From assembly GCA_051453625.1 (NCBI GenBank), contig JBOZIK010000001.1:101839943-101862419 (forward strand): 22,477 nt of DNA. Direction: 5' to 3'. The number at the start of each line of letters is the position of its first letter. Position 1 is the first letter of the stretch. The position numbers and the translations under genes are program-made. Positions 1 to 9,297 of the stretch are shown piece after piece. The DNA comes from Welwitschia mirabilis. Lineage: Eukaryota > Gnetophyta > Gnetopsida > Welwitschiales. A model generated the notes under the pieces. The model ran no database searches, had not been told where the DNA came from, and saw only the letters and a list, made by a program, of their open reading frames with translations.

Positions 1-740
1 CATTGTTAATAATTAAGCTAATTAAATAAGGGTAATCCAAAGTCTGACCCTTATGAAATAAAGTAATAATATCCATGCATTGTATAAATTCTAAATCTAT
101 CTTTCAACTAATAAGAAGATATAATACAATAAGTGACTCCATGGGTTTGTAGTAACTATAACTACCACCTATAATTAGAATTTTATAGAACATAATCACC
201 TAAGTATAGAGGCATCTAAAATCACGTCTTTATGTTTTATCTTTTCATAAAAATTCATCCTAGAGTGCCTAAAAAGAATATTGCTCATAGAGTATCATGA
301 CACACTAATAGATCATAAAGAGAAAACATATTTAAATGAATGAAAATATAGATGAGGGAGGTCAAAGTCATCAATTCCAAGAATTGAATTAATAAAATTG
401 GAAGCAAGATATAATGAAGTACCTCTAACTTATGTCTAAAATGCCCTAATGCTATTATCAATCTCCTAGATGTTGGTATAAAATTCTCTTACCATTGGAT
501 CTAAAATACCTTAATCTAATTAAAAAATGATGTCATAACTAATTTAAGAGACATATGCTAGAATCTAGTTCTTTCTCTATTTTTGGAAGCTAAGTGTTCT
601 TTTTGTGATTATTGAGTTTCTTATCCCTATTCTATACCATTTTGTAGCTACCTCATGGAAAACTAAGGCTTATATTGAGGTCTATATGATTCTATTACTA
701 GGTCCTTATCTATTGAGGCATTATTAGACTTTCTTTTCAT
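1..740 (-). pseudogene. Envelope-like third gene of copia element A, N-terminal part, decayed
   Basis: Remnant of the gene that follows pol in SIRE-type copia elements, often annotated as envelope-like or putative plant transposon protein; its function is not established. The probable start is the ATG at complement 738-740, giving MKRKSNNASIDKDLV. The equivalent ATG in element B is at 17590. Further on, in shifting frames, come a stretch ending SIITKRTLSF, then MVREFYTNI, VRGTSLYLASNFINS and LGIDD, which fit the family pattern of a V-(R/K)-E-F-Y block followed by a VRG block and an I-N-x-x-L-G block. Near the left edge, NPWSHLLYYIFLLVE and AWILLLYFI fit the later helical part. Stops and frameshifts are numerous. 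The copy runs off the window at base 1. Family assignment is by motif order and by alignment with the B copy. Confidence 0.62.
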
Positions 741-1424
741 CATTTTTCAAAAAAACATATATGAAAATATGAAGAGAAATCAATTGAAATGCAAAAGAAG
801 CATTGAAAATATGCATGTATGAGAAAAATAACACCTATTTATACTTGCTATGAAGATTTCTTCCAAATGCAAGATGTCTTTATAGAGAAATTTGAAAAAA
901 TCTACCTTGAGAAGTGCTCTAAGAAGGACATATGTTAAGTGAAGAATTGAAAATAAGATATGGAGGCCTTTTTTTATGATTAAAAAGGGTCAAAAAATAT
1001 TTTCTTAGAACATTCTTATATCTGCAATAGTACTTAAAAGATGTCTACCTATTGAAAGACATCTAAAATGTGAAAAGTAGATGTCTACTTTGTAAAAGAT
1101 GTCTGCTATTAAAAATTTCACAAGCTATTTTCCATACTATAAAGACATTTTAGATGTGAAAATATTAAAAAGTGTGCGCCTAACCTTCAAAGACATTTGG
1201 AAACTTAAAGATGTTTACTTCAAAGACACCTATAAAACTGAATACATCCATCAAAAAATTTCTAAAAGCTTTAAAAAATTCTATGACTAATATTATCATA
1301 ACAGAAGTACTTCAAAGAAGTAAAGTAACATGCACACAATTTAACTTTTTCAACATCTAACTATAATCTTAGCTCAAGCATATCATTAAGTGAAATTGAG
1401 AGTTAAATGATATTACATATTAAC
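741..1424. other. Noncoding pol-env spacer of element A
   Basis: No coding signal lies between the envelope-like start and the pol stop codon. The stretch aligns with the spacer of element B (17591-19257), for example around 815-865 against 17660-17710. It is AT-rich and carries the AGATGTCT/AGACATCT motif many times, densest at 1039-1104. A 63-codon open frame on the plus strand at 1099-1290 lies inside these repeats, is antisense to the element and resembles nothing known, so it is not called as a gene. Confidence 0.6.
1039..1104. repeat. Cluster of four AGATGTCT/AGACATCT motifs
   Basis: AGATGTCT occurs exactly at 1039-1046, 1079-1086 and 1097-1104, and its reverse complement AGACATCT at 1057-1064, so four copies fall in 66 bases. 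A further copy is at about 865-872. The two forms are what CpG deamination of a palindrome AGACGTCT would give on one strand or the other. The same motif recurs in both LTRs and in the spacer of element B. Confidence 0.75.
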
Positions 1425-1560
1425 TTATCTAATTAGATAAGGCCCAATTCTCAAGTTCATTGTAATATCCTTGTTTTGAATATGCTCTTCTTCCATTGCA
1501 AGCATCTAATGTTTATCATCCTTAGCTTCATTAAATGTTATGGGTTTAATCATTTCTCTT
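1425..1560 (-). pseudogene. Fused RT stub and pol C-terminus of element A, most of RT and RNase H deleted
   Basis: Reading right to left, a short stretch with KPITFNEAKDDKH, stop, MLAMEEE matches the conserved start of copia reverse transcriptase (pattern EPK-x5-EAL-x3-W-x2-AM-x-EE). The stop replaces the conserved Trp, a TGG to TAG change. About 10 residues later the frame reads TMNLRIGPYLIR and ends at the stop complementary to 1425-1427. That tail matches NLRISSYLIK-stop at the end of pol in element B (complement 19258). So the catalytic RT core and RNase H have been removed while both ends survive. The junction lies near 1467-1480. A second deletion, removing integrase, lies near 1555-1565. 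Confidence 0.6.
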
Positions 1561-2134
1561 GTAGATAAGATTTTAAGCAAGTCTTTGTTTACATGTTAAA
1601 GCTTCTTGTGCCATAGCTTTGTTTCACCTATTGTACTTAATAAAAACTTAGTTCCCTTATTAGAAATATCTTATAGTATAGTAATATAAACATTTAACTT
1701 CCCTATACCATCAAATAAAACTTCGGATGAGTTATGTTTATTAATCATACAATCATCTTTGCTAAAAGTAATAGAAGAATTTGCATCACATAATTTAATA
1801 ACACATAAAAGATTATGTTGTAAACCTTTTATAAAGAACACATATTTTTCATCTAGTATGTTATCTCCTCCAATGGTCTCAATACCTTTGATAAGTGCTT
1901 CTATGTTATCTCTAAAGGTTACCACTCCCTTGTATTATTTAATCAAGGTAGTAAATTTGGAGTTATCTCCAGTCATGTACCTTGAGCATCCACTATTAAC
2001 ATATGAGGCATGTTTCTTTACTACTCTTAGTGCAATCTGGGCTAAAAGTGCTAGTCTTGATTTTGGAACTCATGCTTTCGTTGGTTTATCCTACATAAAA
2101 TGTTGTATCATACTTCTAGGCCTTTGAGCATTAT
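1561..2134 (-). pseudogene. Copia protease and GAG-pre-integrase remnant (element A)
   Basis: The aspartic protease part of a copia polyprotein normally cleaves the Gag-Pol precursor. Around complement 1952-2003 the frame reads VNSGCSRYMTGDNSK, matching the copia protease motif DSGCSRHMTG. The catalytic Asp is replaced by Asn (GAT to AAT), so the enzyme would be inactive even without the stops. An 84-residue open stretch follows (complement 1671-1925), with VTFRDN, GLQHNLLCVIKLCD and NSSEVLFDG, typical of the protease to GAG-pre-integrase linker. LWHKKL, stop, HVNKDLL near 1585-1625 is the GAG-pre-integrase LWH-x-RLGH motif with a stop in place of Gly. The integrase that should come next is missing. 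Ten Ns at 2135-2144 separate this from gag. Confidence 0.78.
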
Positions 2135-2144
2135 NNNNNNNNNN
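2135..2144. other. 10-N assembly gap
   Basis: Ten unknown bases inside the gag-to-protease junction of element A. The frame reads across it on the minus strand, so little sequence is likely to be missing. Confidence 0.95.
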
Positions 2145-3786
2145 TATTTATTTTTTAATTTCATTGAAAAATTATATGGATAATGACTTTGTTTGTGGAA
2201 ATAATAGCAAATAATATTATTTGTAAATACTAAATTCTCATACCTTAGTTTGTAATTCCATTTGTTAAACAAGGAGGATAAAGTACTAGTGATGGCTTCA
2301 TTGTAACCCAAACCACTTTTATCATTTGAACTTCTGCATTTTTGCCCAAGCATGATATTTAATGTCTTCTTTCCTTCAGCAAAATTCTTATTGATCTTCT
2401 CTAAGTTAAAAAGTTCTATCTTACATTCTTTAATTCATATGTTAATTTATTAATCTGAGCTTTAAGAGTTCAATTTTCAGATATAATTTATTGCAGTAAT
2501 CTTTTCATGTTCATTAGCTAATTCACAGGAATGAAGTTACTATTTCATTTTTGCACATATCTTTTGCAATTTAAAAAATTCTTCAAAAATTAAATCATAC
2601 CTTTCTTGAAGATCCATACCTGTTTCATCTTTACTTCTTGATTTAGACTCTTCTCTTCTCTCATCATTTTCCTCTTAGATATATAGAATGACCATGTAGG
2701 AAGGATGAGAGAATTTTTCATCATTAGATGTTCCTACTTCAGTTGCATCTTCATCATCATCCTATCCTATGAGGAAAGATCTCTTTTTCTTTGGCTCTTT
2801 CTTTTGTGCTTTTTTCGTTATTTTATGAGAACTAGGACATTCTAAGGCTATGTGTCTTCATCCTTCATAAACCCTATGTTCTACCTTAGAAACATCAGAT
2901 TTGGAAGAAAATAAAGTATTATTAAAAGTATTACCTTTAAACTTACCTCTAGCCTCCAATCTAGATGATTTTCTAAAGTCCTCTTGTTTGTGGTGCTTGT
3001 GTGAGAGAAGTCTTTTGACTTGCCTTGTGATGAGAGGAAGTTTATTATTCACATCCTCTTCAGAGTTATCTTTTTTTAATTCTTCCTTTATTTTTCTTTG
3101 AAACTTTGTCTTATGCTTTCACTATCTTTAAGAAAAATGGACTTCTCTTTTAAAGCACCATATTGAATGAGATCCATTTCATAGATTGTTAGAGCACTTT
3201 ATATCTTTTCAATCTTTATATAGTCAAAACTATTGATTGTTTCATGGTTATTGTCTTAGGCCTATATTATGGAGTTAAAGATCTAATAACTTTTTGTATT
3301 ACATTGGCCTCTAGAAGGCTTTAGCTAATGCAATGTATAGCATTTATAATGTTGGAGACTCTAATAAAGTACTTATGAAATCTTTTTCCATTATCCATTT
3401 TGAGATTTTTAAACTAGTTTTCCCATACAAGAAGCTTTACTTGCTTGATGACATAAGTTCCTTCATCCATTCCTACTAGAATGTTCCATACCTATTATGT
3501 CATTTTACATCTAACTATTCTGTTAAACTTCTTCATTACAAGAGATGAGTAGAGTTCATTTTTAGCTATTGAGTCATACATGAAGGCTATTTTATCTTTG
3601 TCTTTTCAATCACTTCTTAATTTGATCTGTATGAGGGTGTTTCCTATAACATCTATTATGATTTGTGTAGATTCTTATTCTATGCATTACCAAATATAAA
3701 ACTTATAAGACTATAAGGACACCTACATCCTCATATTTCAATAGGCATAGTTAGTTCCATTAAAGAGTGGAAGTCTAATGAATGAC
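2145..3786 (-). pseudogene. Gag pseudogene of copia element A
   Basis: Gag packages the element RNA into particles. The probable start is the ATG near complement 3786, about 50 bases after the primer site, reading SFIRLPLFNGTNYAY followed by a stop where the family has Trp (the PPLFNGTNYAYW signature of SIRE-type Gag). A UBN2-like capsid region follows at about 3490-3150 (WNILVGMDEGT, FKNLKMD, VIRSLTP). A decayed zinc knuckle lies near 2840-2885 (HIALEC, first Cys lost). After an acidic linker comes FAEGKKTLNIMLG and DKSGLGYNE near 2290-2370, the conserved LG-x-Q-KAGLGY block of these elements. A second knuckle (ICYYFHKQSHYPYNF) keeps the CX2CX4HX4C spacing but has Phe at two Cys positions. 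There are many stops and frameshifts. Confidence 0.8.
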
Positions 3787-3835
3787 ATCCCTTTTATAGG
3801 TCACTTAAAAAAGTTACTCCTTTTCATGAGTACCT

Positions 3836-3847
3836 ATCCTAATACTA
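3836..3847 (-). promoter_or_regulatory. Decayed tRNA-Met primer binding site of element A
   Basis: The minus strand reads TAGTATTAGGAT, against the consensus TGGTATCAGAGC complementary to the 3' end of initiator tRNA-Met. Seven of twelve bases match, and four of the five changes are C to T or G to A. The flank AGGTACTC after it also matches what usually follows this site in SIRE-type elements. It sits 2 bases from the end of the LTR (CA, complement 3850-3851) and just ahead of gag, as expected for priming of minus-strand DNA synthesis. Confidence 0.6.
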
Positions 3848-3849
3848 CT

Positions 3850-3946
3850 TGGGGATCATTGAACTCATAGGGGAGAGATGAATGAGGTCTATCAAAAAAT
3901 AATTTTAGTAAAAATAATTTTTTCTTTAATAAATAGTAAAATAGAT
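3850..3946 (-). mobile_element. 3' end of the 5' LTR of element A
   Basis: The plus-strand text around 3868-3915 (AGGGGAGAGATGAATG, then TCTATCAAAAAATAA) matches 13483-13530 in the LTR of element B (AGGGGAGGGTGAATG, then TTTGATCAAAAAAATTG). The GAGGGG-GTGAAT block is common in plant copia LTRs. The LTR match stops near 3946 and resumes at about 8129, so these 97 bases are split from the rest of the LTR by the LINE. Confidence 0.62.
3928..3946. repeat. Candidate target-site duplication, left copy
   Basis: These 19 bases agree with 8129-8147 at 15 positions (both start AATAAAT and contain GTA-x-AAT). They lie where the LTR alignment with element B breaks and resumes, the position expected for the duplication made by LINE insertion. 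The sequence is AT-only in character and no poly-T tract follows it, so chance similarity is possible. Confidence 0.35.
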
Positions 3947-4138
3947 TATATTAGCTTAAAAAAGAATATTTATGATAAAGCTCAAGAGCTAAATTTCCAA
4001 GCATGATATAAATATCTCTAGTATTCAAACCTTCAAATATAAACATCTAATTTTACCAACCTAGGTTTCCAATTCTAATTAGAAAAAAGGCTTAAAGCTA
4101 GCATATCCCAAGGGATTTACAATAAAATGGTAATTGTT

Positions 4139-4215
4139 TGGACCATAGTTTAGGATCAAGAGGGGGAGGGGGATTTGGACAATAGGGATAGGAGCCAGAG
4201 GTTCAATTCCCTCTT
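4139..4215 (+). repeat. Possible tRNA-derived SINE or tRNA-like promoter fragment
   Basis: GGTTCAATTCC at 4200-4210 fits the RNA polymerase III B box (GGTTCGANNCC) with one G to A change. A weak A-box-like stretch (TGGACCATAGTTTAGG) lies at about 4139-4154, roughly 50 bases upstream. The spacing is a little long and no folded tRNA or 3' SINE tail is visible. A purine run with two G5 blocks lies between them (about 4158-4172). Chance match remains possible. Confidence 0.25.
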
Positions 4216-4381
4216 CAATGTTTTCTTCTTTTTGATATTTCCCCTCCTTCAGAGCCTTTTCTTCATACTGATCCTACTCTATCTACTCTATGTTTGGTGC
4301 ATTATTAGTATGCCTATAAGGCATGGGGAGGTTGTGCTAATCATCACTTTCTATATACTTTGGTAGATCTCATAGTAGTAG

Positions 4382-4792
4382 CTTTCACATAGGTCCTCTT
4401 GGAATATCTTATCAAGCTAAGATGCCTTGCATTAATCCACATTTTTTATTTCATAAAGCAACCAAATCAACCCTTCATAGCATACCTCATATCTTTGAAG
4501 TCAGTATTGGAAAGAACTAGAGAGAAACAAAGTGAGATATTTTTAAAAGTTTTCCATCATGGTAGCAAGAAAATGAAAGTGCAACTCATTGATATTGTTA
4601 AAGTGGCCCTCCAAACTAAAGTATTTCATGATCAAAGCAACTTAAGAATCAAAAGGCCTTAGTAGATCCTTTCTTCTATAGCTTTCACCTATCTTTCTAA
4701 GGTTTTTACTAATTAATCTCTCAAACTGAGGAATAATGGAAGCCTTTGGAGCTCCCTGTTTTAACACTACTCCTTGAGGACCTATGTGAAAG
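4382..4792. repeat. 17-bp perfect inverted repeat
   Basis: CTTTCACATAGGTCCTC at 4382-4398 is the exact reverse complement of 4776-4792, with 377 bases between. The arms are richer in GC than their surroundings. No element boundary is evident at either arm. Confidence 0.7.
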
Positions 4793-5229
4793 GAATTACT
4801 AATATATGAAATATTAATAAAAAGGATAGTATTATATTTTCAAGAGGATTTGCCATTTTAGTTTCTGAAAAAGTTTTTAAAGAGATTAAAATCATGTCCT
4901 CTAAGGGTAAGAACATAAGAATCCCATCCGGCTACTTAAAAGGCTAACCACATTTTCTCATGATGTAATAGTATGTTGTGCTTAGCAAGTTTAGTCCTTA
5001 AAGAGTTTTCCATATCTTCTAATGTATTACTGTTATAGTGGATGCTTAGGCATGATTTAGACACTCCTTTCTAGTGCATTTTAAATGCTCTCTGATATGC
5101 ATGCTCCTACAAATCAGGTATGGTTTTGTTTATAAGGTTTAGCCTACCACGATTATTTTAGAACTAGATTTGATCTGGTCCTTCAATCTATCTAATAATT
5201 TTAAATTTTAACTTTAGGATGGATAATTT

Positions 5230-7990
5230 TTCCTACTAAAAAATAATGTTGCATCTATGCTTCCATAAGAGGCAAGCAACAACAATCATGAAGGAATTTT
5301 TCTTAAAATAAGTAAAGGTATCTAAGCTAATGTGAAAATAAGGAGAGATATTTAGGCCCTTTCAGAGATCTTTTGTAATACCACATTAAATGAAAAAATT
5401 ATTTTAAGCCTCATTAGCTTCATGACACATTGGACAATCATAATTAAATCTCAAATTTCTTTAAATAAACTCATCTACTATGGAAATACATCCTTTCAAC
5501 ATATATCACCAAAACGTTTTAATTTTCTTTGGGATATTTAGCTTCCATTATTTTTTCCATATATGATCATACTCAAACAAATTATAATAAATAACTGATA
5601 TGCTAATTTTTCCATTGCATCTAGGAAAAGTTTGATTTTTATAAAGCTGAGGCCAAACCTCTTTGGTAGAATAGATCACATGCTTCTAAAAAGTAGAGTG
5701 ACTTACTTTATCATCAAACTCTTCTTTGAAAAATTTGTTTTAGAAAATGTTATTATCAATTAAAAATCTATAGTAGTGCTTAGTAAGAATACATTTACTT
5801 ATATCCATAGTTTTCTAATGCCTAAATCTCCTACTTTTTTTTTTTTGATATGGTGATTTGATTAAAGTTTATAAGATGAAGCCTCTTGTGGGACTCACCA
5901 TCTCACCAAATGAAATCTCAAATAATACTATCTATTATGCTTGCATACTTATTAGTTATAGGAAAGCAACTACTAGAATAAATAGTCATACTTACTAAGA
6001 AAGATTTGACAAGGAGAAATTTTCCTCTATTTGATTAAAATTTGTGTTTCCATCTAGTTAATCAAGCTATAATTTTCCTCATCAAAGAAGGCCAAATATT
6101 ATCAACAATATGATTAAGTCAAAAGAAAGACCAAATAAGGCATAAGGAAATATGACTTGCAAGTACAGAAAATTTTGAGAGAAAGCTATCTTTTTTGATT
6201 AAGAGGTATTGATAAGGAAGAGATTTAATTTGTGTCAATTTATTATAAGACCAAAGAAATTGTAAAACTTATTAAACAAATTACAAGTATGATTTACCAC
6301 AAGGAGGTAGAGTCGAGACAAAGGAGAGTGCTATCTACAAACTCAAGGATGGAATATAAATGGGATATCTCAGTGGAAGAAATATGGTTCTAATTTAGAA
6401 TGAAGAGATGAACTAAAGAGTCCATTACAAGAATAAAAAAACAAGGATAAAGGAGGTATCCTTGATGTAGACTATTTTTCCCTAAAACTAGCTATATCTC
6501 TCCTCATTTATCATAAGGAAAAAAGTTGGTAGTAAGATATAGAAGTGAATTAGGCACTTAAGGGGCATGGTTGTACTACGCTCATGTAACACATAGTCTA
6601 CTATTTTCCACTAAACTATATTAAACACTTTATCTATATCAAGCTTAAGAAACATTATAGGGATTTGTCATTTGGGATGCAGATGAAGGATTTTATTAGT
6701 GAGGATTATGTTATTACAAATGACTCTTTCTAAAATAAAACCAAATTGGGACAGGAGGACCATTTCTAGGAGAAGCACTTTAAAATTATCTACAATAATC
6801 TTAGTGCAAATATTATAGAAAAGATTACAAAAACTAGTTGGCTTATATTAGTAAAGACTTTATGCATATTCTATTTTAGAAATAAGAATGGGGAGAGTTT
6901 CATTGGAAGGTTTGTATAAATTACCCTTCTTTAAAGTTTTCTAAATTATATCACATACATCAACTTTGATAATATTCCAAAACTTCTGATAGAATTCTAT
7001 AGTAAATCCATCAAAAGCTGTTACCTTATTTTTTTTCATGGAGTAAATGGTGTTTCAAATTTTCTTCTTGGTGGCTCCTTATTTCAAATAATATTGCTAT
7101 TTTATGGTGATAGAAGGACCAACTAGAATACTACTGAGAACCATTAACTTCTCTGTAAATAAATTCTTAAAGTATTTAATAAAGGAATTAGCAATTTGAG
7201 CATTAAACTTCTAGCGTGTTGTAAACATACTCCACTGAATACTATATTTCTGTCTGTGTCTATTCATTATCTAGAAGAAGAATTTTGTATAGTGATCTCC
7301 TTCTTTAAGCCACTGCATGCTAGATTGCTATTTCTAGTAAGTTTTTTTACCTTAGAAGATATATCATGAATTTAAAAGATAAGATTCTTTTTGTAACTTG
7401 AATTAAAAATGATGGTTTCATTTTGCTTTTGGATAATGTTTATCTATTCTAATAATTAATTCTTATTGTTTCTAAAGGAATCATTTAATGATTTCTTCCA
7501 AATAATTGATTCGTCCCTTAAAATTTTAAGCTTTTAAAATAATTTGTCAGTAGCTTTACATTTTACCAAAGTATTCTAAGTATGATTTACCAAATCAAAG
7601 TATTTTGAATCTTTTAACTAGGAGTGCTTAAAATGGAACAGAGACTTCTTTTGAAAGGAGCTCATTATGAGGATTATGAGCTTGTGATTAGAAACGAATC
7701 TAGCCCTTATTTTAAGAAATAATTACTCATTAGAGTTATGGATTAAACATATATTAATTATTGACATAATAAGGTTTTTAACTTTCTTGAGATTACTCCA
7801 AGTCTAATAAGCACTGTGAAGAGGAAGATCTCTAAGGCTATGCTTATTAATAAAAATAGAAAAAGATTAATAGTGGAAAAATTAGGAATCTTATCAAGAT
7901 TCTCGTGAGAACTGAGGATTTAGTTGAAGTCATCCACAATGATATCTAAAGAGTCTAACATAATGTGCTGAAGGCATTGAAGTCTTTGAT
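5230..7990 (-). pseudogene. LINE ORF2 remnant: endonuclease end, reverse transcriptase and zf-RVT domain
   Basis: In an intact LINE this protein nicks target DNA and copies the element RNA onto it. Motifs appear in the right order, reading right to left in shifting frames. IVDDFN (7923-7940) matches endonuclease GDFN, and GLDSFLITS (about 7670-7708) matches RLDRFLIS. WLKEGDHYTKFFF (7274-7312) matches the WLKEGD-x-NTKFFH linker, and DGFTIEFYQKFW (about 6977-7018) matches GPDGFT-x-EFFK. NNIILTNKILH lies near 6690, and LKLDIDKVFNIV (about 6600-6650) matches LKLDIEKAFDSV of the RT. QGYLLYPCFFILVMDSL (about 6415-6466) matches QGDPLSPYLF, and FVDSTLL (about 6335-6355) stands where the catalytic FADDTLL should be, so the active-site pair is lost. 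CPMCHEANEA (5413-5441) and WKHRCNIIF (about 5245-5275) mark the zinc domain. There are many stops and frameshifts. Confidence 0.82.
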
Positions 7991-8128
7991 TAACTTTCTG
8001 AGGTTTATAAAAGTTGGTAGTTCTTCTTTTTTGATTATTAAGGATCTAATCCACAGTGAGGTAGTTGTTACTATTGCTAATAATAAAGATGTTACCATTC
8101 TTCTAAAGGATCTACTAAAAACAAATTT

Positions 8129-8147
8129 AATAAATTGTATAATGAAT
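8129..8147. repeat. Candidate target-site duplication, right copy
   Basis: The partner of 3928-3946, with 15 of 19 positions identical. It lies where LTR homology to element B resumes after the LINE. Confidence 0.35.
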
Positions 8148-8276
8148 ACCTTACTAAAATAATGTGGTTTCCCAATCTTAGTACGTCTACACATAGAGGG
8201 AAGCTTCCTTTCATATCTCTAGATATTTTTAACCTACAAAGAATAGTGGTTTTAGAGTATTACCAATCTTACAAAT

Positions 8277-8507
8277 AATATAAGATTCTCCTTGCAATGT
8301 AGTACCCTCTTTCCCTTAGGAAAAACCAATAATGTATTTATAAGTACCATCACAACATGAGATGCTCCTGGTAAGGCAATACTCTCTTCTCCTCAGGGAA
8401 AATAAAAAATATGTATACAAGAACTACCATAATATAAGATGTTCCTTGCAAGATAGAACTCTTTTTCTTTTATGAAAAACCAATAACACAATAAAAATCA
8501 TACTCAC
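8277..8507. repeat. 77-bp tandem repeat, three units, in the LTR of element A
   Basis: Units start at 8277, 8354 and 8431, exactly 77 bases apart. Shared blocks are a start like AATATAAGAT-CTCCTTGCAA, then GTAC-CTCTT-C, then GAAAAACCAATAA, then a TACCAT-like end. Units 1 and 3 are closest, and unit 2 has more changes. Seventy-seven is not a multiple of three, so the repeat is not coding. It lies downstream of the LTR TATA box on the minus strand, so it would be in the transcribed leader. The same position in the LTR of element B is a 574-N gap. Confidence 0.8.
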
Positions 8508-8609
8508 AAGCACCCATAAGAGCACACTTGTACAAGGGTTGTCTTATGATATGAAACCCTAGTAAGGAATCCTTAGGATTAACAATAGAACAAATGGATT
8601 GTATAAGAG

Positions 8610-8617
8610 TATTTATA
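8610..8617 (-). promoter_or_regulatory. LTR TATA box of element A
   Basis: The minus strand reads TATAAATA in a slightly GC-richer setting (ATTATAAATACTC). It sits about 1 kb into the LTR with the 77-bp repeat downstream, which is a fitting place for the element promoter. Transcription would start near 8580. The aligned stretch in element B near 14370-14400 has lost the box. Confidence 0.5.
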
Positions 8618-9271
8618 ATATAATAGTCCAACACTTTAGATTCAAAAAAAATAATACAACAACAAACCTAAATGATGTTCTTTTGAAGAAGAACTTGAGC
8701 TCCTTCTTGTTTTTGTCATCATAAGTGCTAAAGAATGATGCAATGATGTATGATCTGATGAATGAAAGATGTAGTCACCTAAAAGTTCCTTGTAAATGAT
8801 AGCTTGATGCTTCATAAGTAGATCCAATTACCTATGCATTTGTGCATTCTTTGTTATATGCTCTAAATTCATTTGTTTTGTTCTAGATACATAAGATCTA
8901 TTTATCAAGTCATGTCTTTATATCTTTTAAAGAATTTCTAGCTCTTTAACCTAAAAGATTAGCCATTTAAACTTTTTAACCATCATTCAATGAATATAAA
9001 TGGCTAGACATTAGACATGTAACTTCTATTTTATTTAGCATGAATGTTTATCAAAGATATCTTTAAAAATATGGATGTCTTCTATTAGTCAAACATTTTT
9101 CACATGTAAGATTTTTTCAATCAAAATTCTCAAAAATTAATGAAACTTAAACTTGATAATATTTAACCCTTCATAATCATAAATCTATGATGAAAATCTT
9201 GATAGCTTTCCTAGAACATAAATAATTTATCAAAGTATAAATTATCCCTATTATTTATTCTAGTTTAGTAT

Positions 9272-9297
9272 AGACATCTTCAAATATGTAGATGTCT
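9272..9297. repeat. Inverted AGACATCT/AGATGTCT pair in the LTR of element A
   Basis: AGACATCT at 9272-9279 and AGATGTCT at 9290-9297 are exact reverse complements with a 10-base loop. A related GGATGTCTTCT lies near 9073-9083. These sit upstream of the TATA box in the LTR, in the part corresponding to U3. Confidence 0.7.

Larger units (their letters stand above)
3947..5230. other. Stretch without recognised genes, 3' part of the LINE insertion
   Basis: No translated frame on either strand shows a known motif. The 87-codon plus-strand frame at 4399-4662 has no recognisable relatives. Notable are the B-box-like site at 4200-4210 and a 17-bp perfect inverted repeat (4382-4398 against 4776-4792). 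The stretch may be LINE 3' sequence, including a C-terminal extension, or a further nested insertion. Confidence 0.4.
3947..8128 (-). mobile_element. 5'-truncated LINE inserted in the LTR of element A
   Basis: A non-LTR retrotransposon on the minus strand. Its coding remnants run from the last part of the endonuclease (near 7960) through reverse transcriptase to a zf-RVT-type zinc motif near 5430. The outer limits are set by where LTR homology to element B is lost (3946) and regained (8129). The 5' end is truncated within the endonuclease, as is common for LINEs. A long 3' part (3947-5230) has no recognised coding motif and no clear poly-A tail (poly-T on the plus strand), so it may include other inserted DNA. 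Confidence 0.65.

Noticed and set aside
1759-2127. Plus-strand 122-codon frame
   Set aside because: Antisense shadow of the copia protease and GAG-pre-integrase on the minus strand.
4158-4176. G-rich run (two G5 blocks) as a G-quadruplex
   Set aside because: Only two long G runs are close together; a four-tract quadruplex is not formed.
4399-4662. Plus-strand 87-codon open frame
   Set aside because: No recognisable motif, no supporting context, and it lies in the 3' part of a minus-strand LINE insertion.
7955-8194. Minus-strand 79-codon frame that at first looks like a copia integrase core
   Set aside because: The resemblance is weak and has no HHCC or DDE residues. The next frame over the same DNA leads directly into the LINE endonuclease GDFN motif, and the place is inside the LINE insertion.
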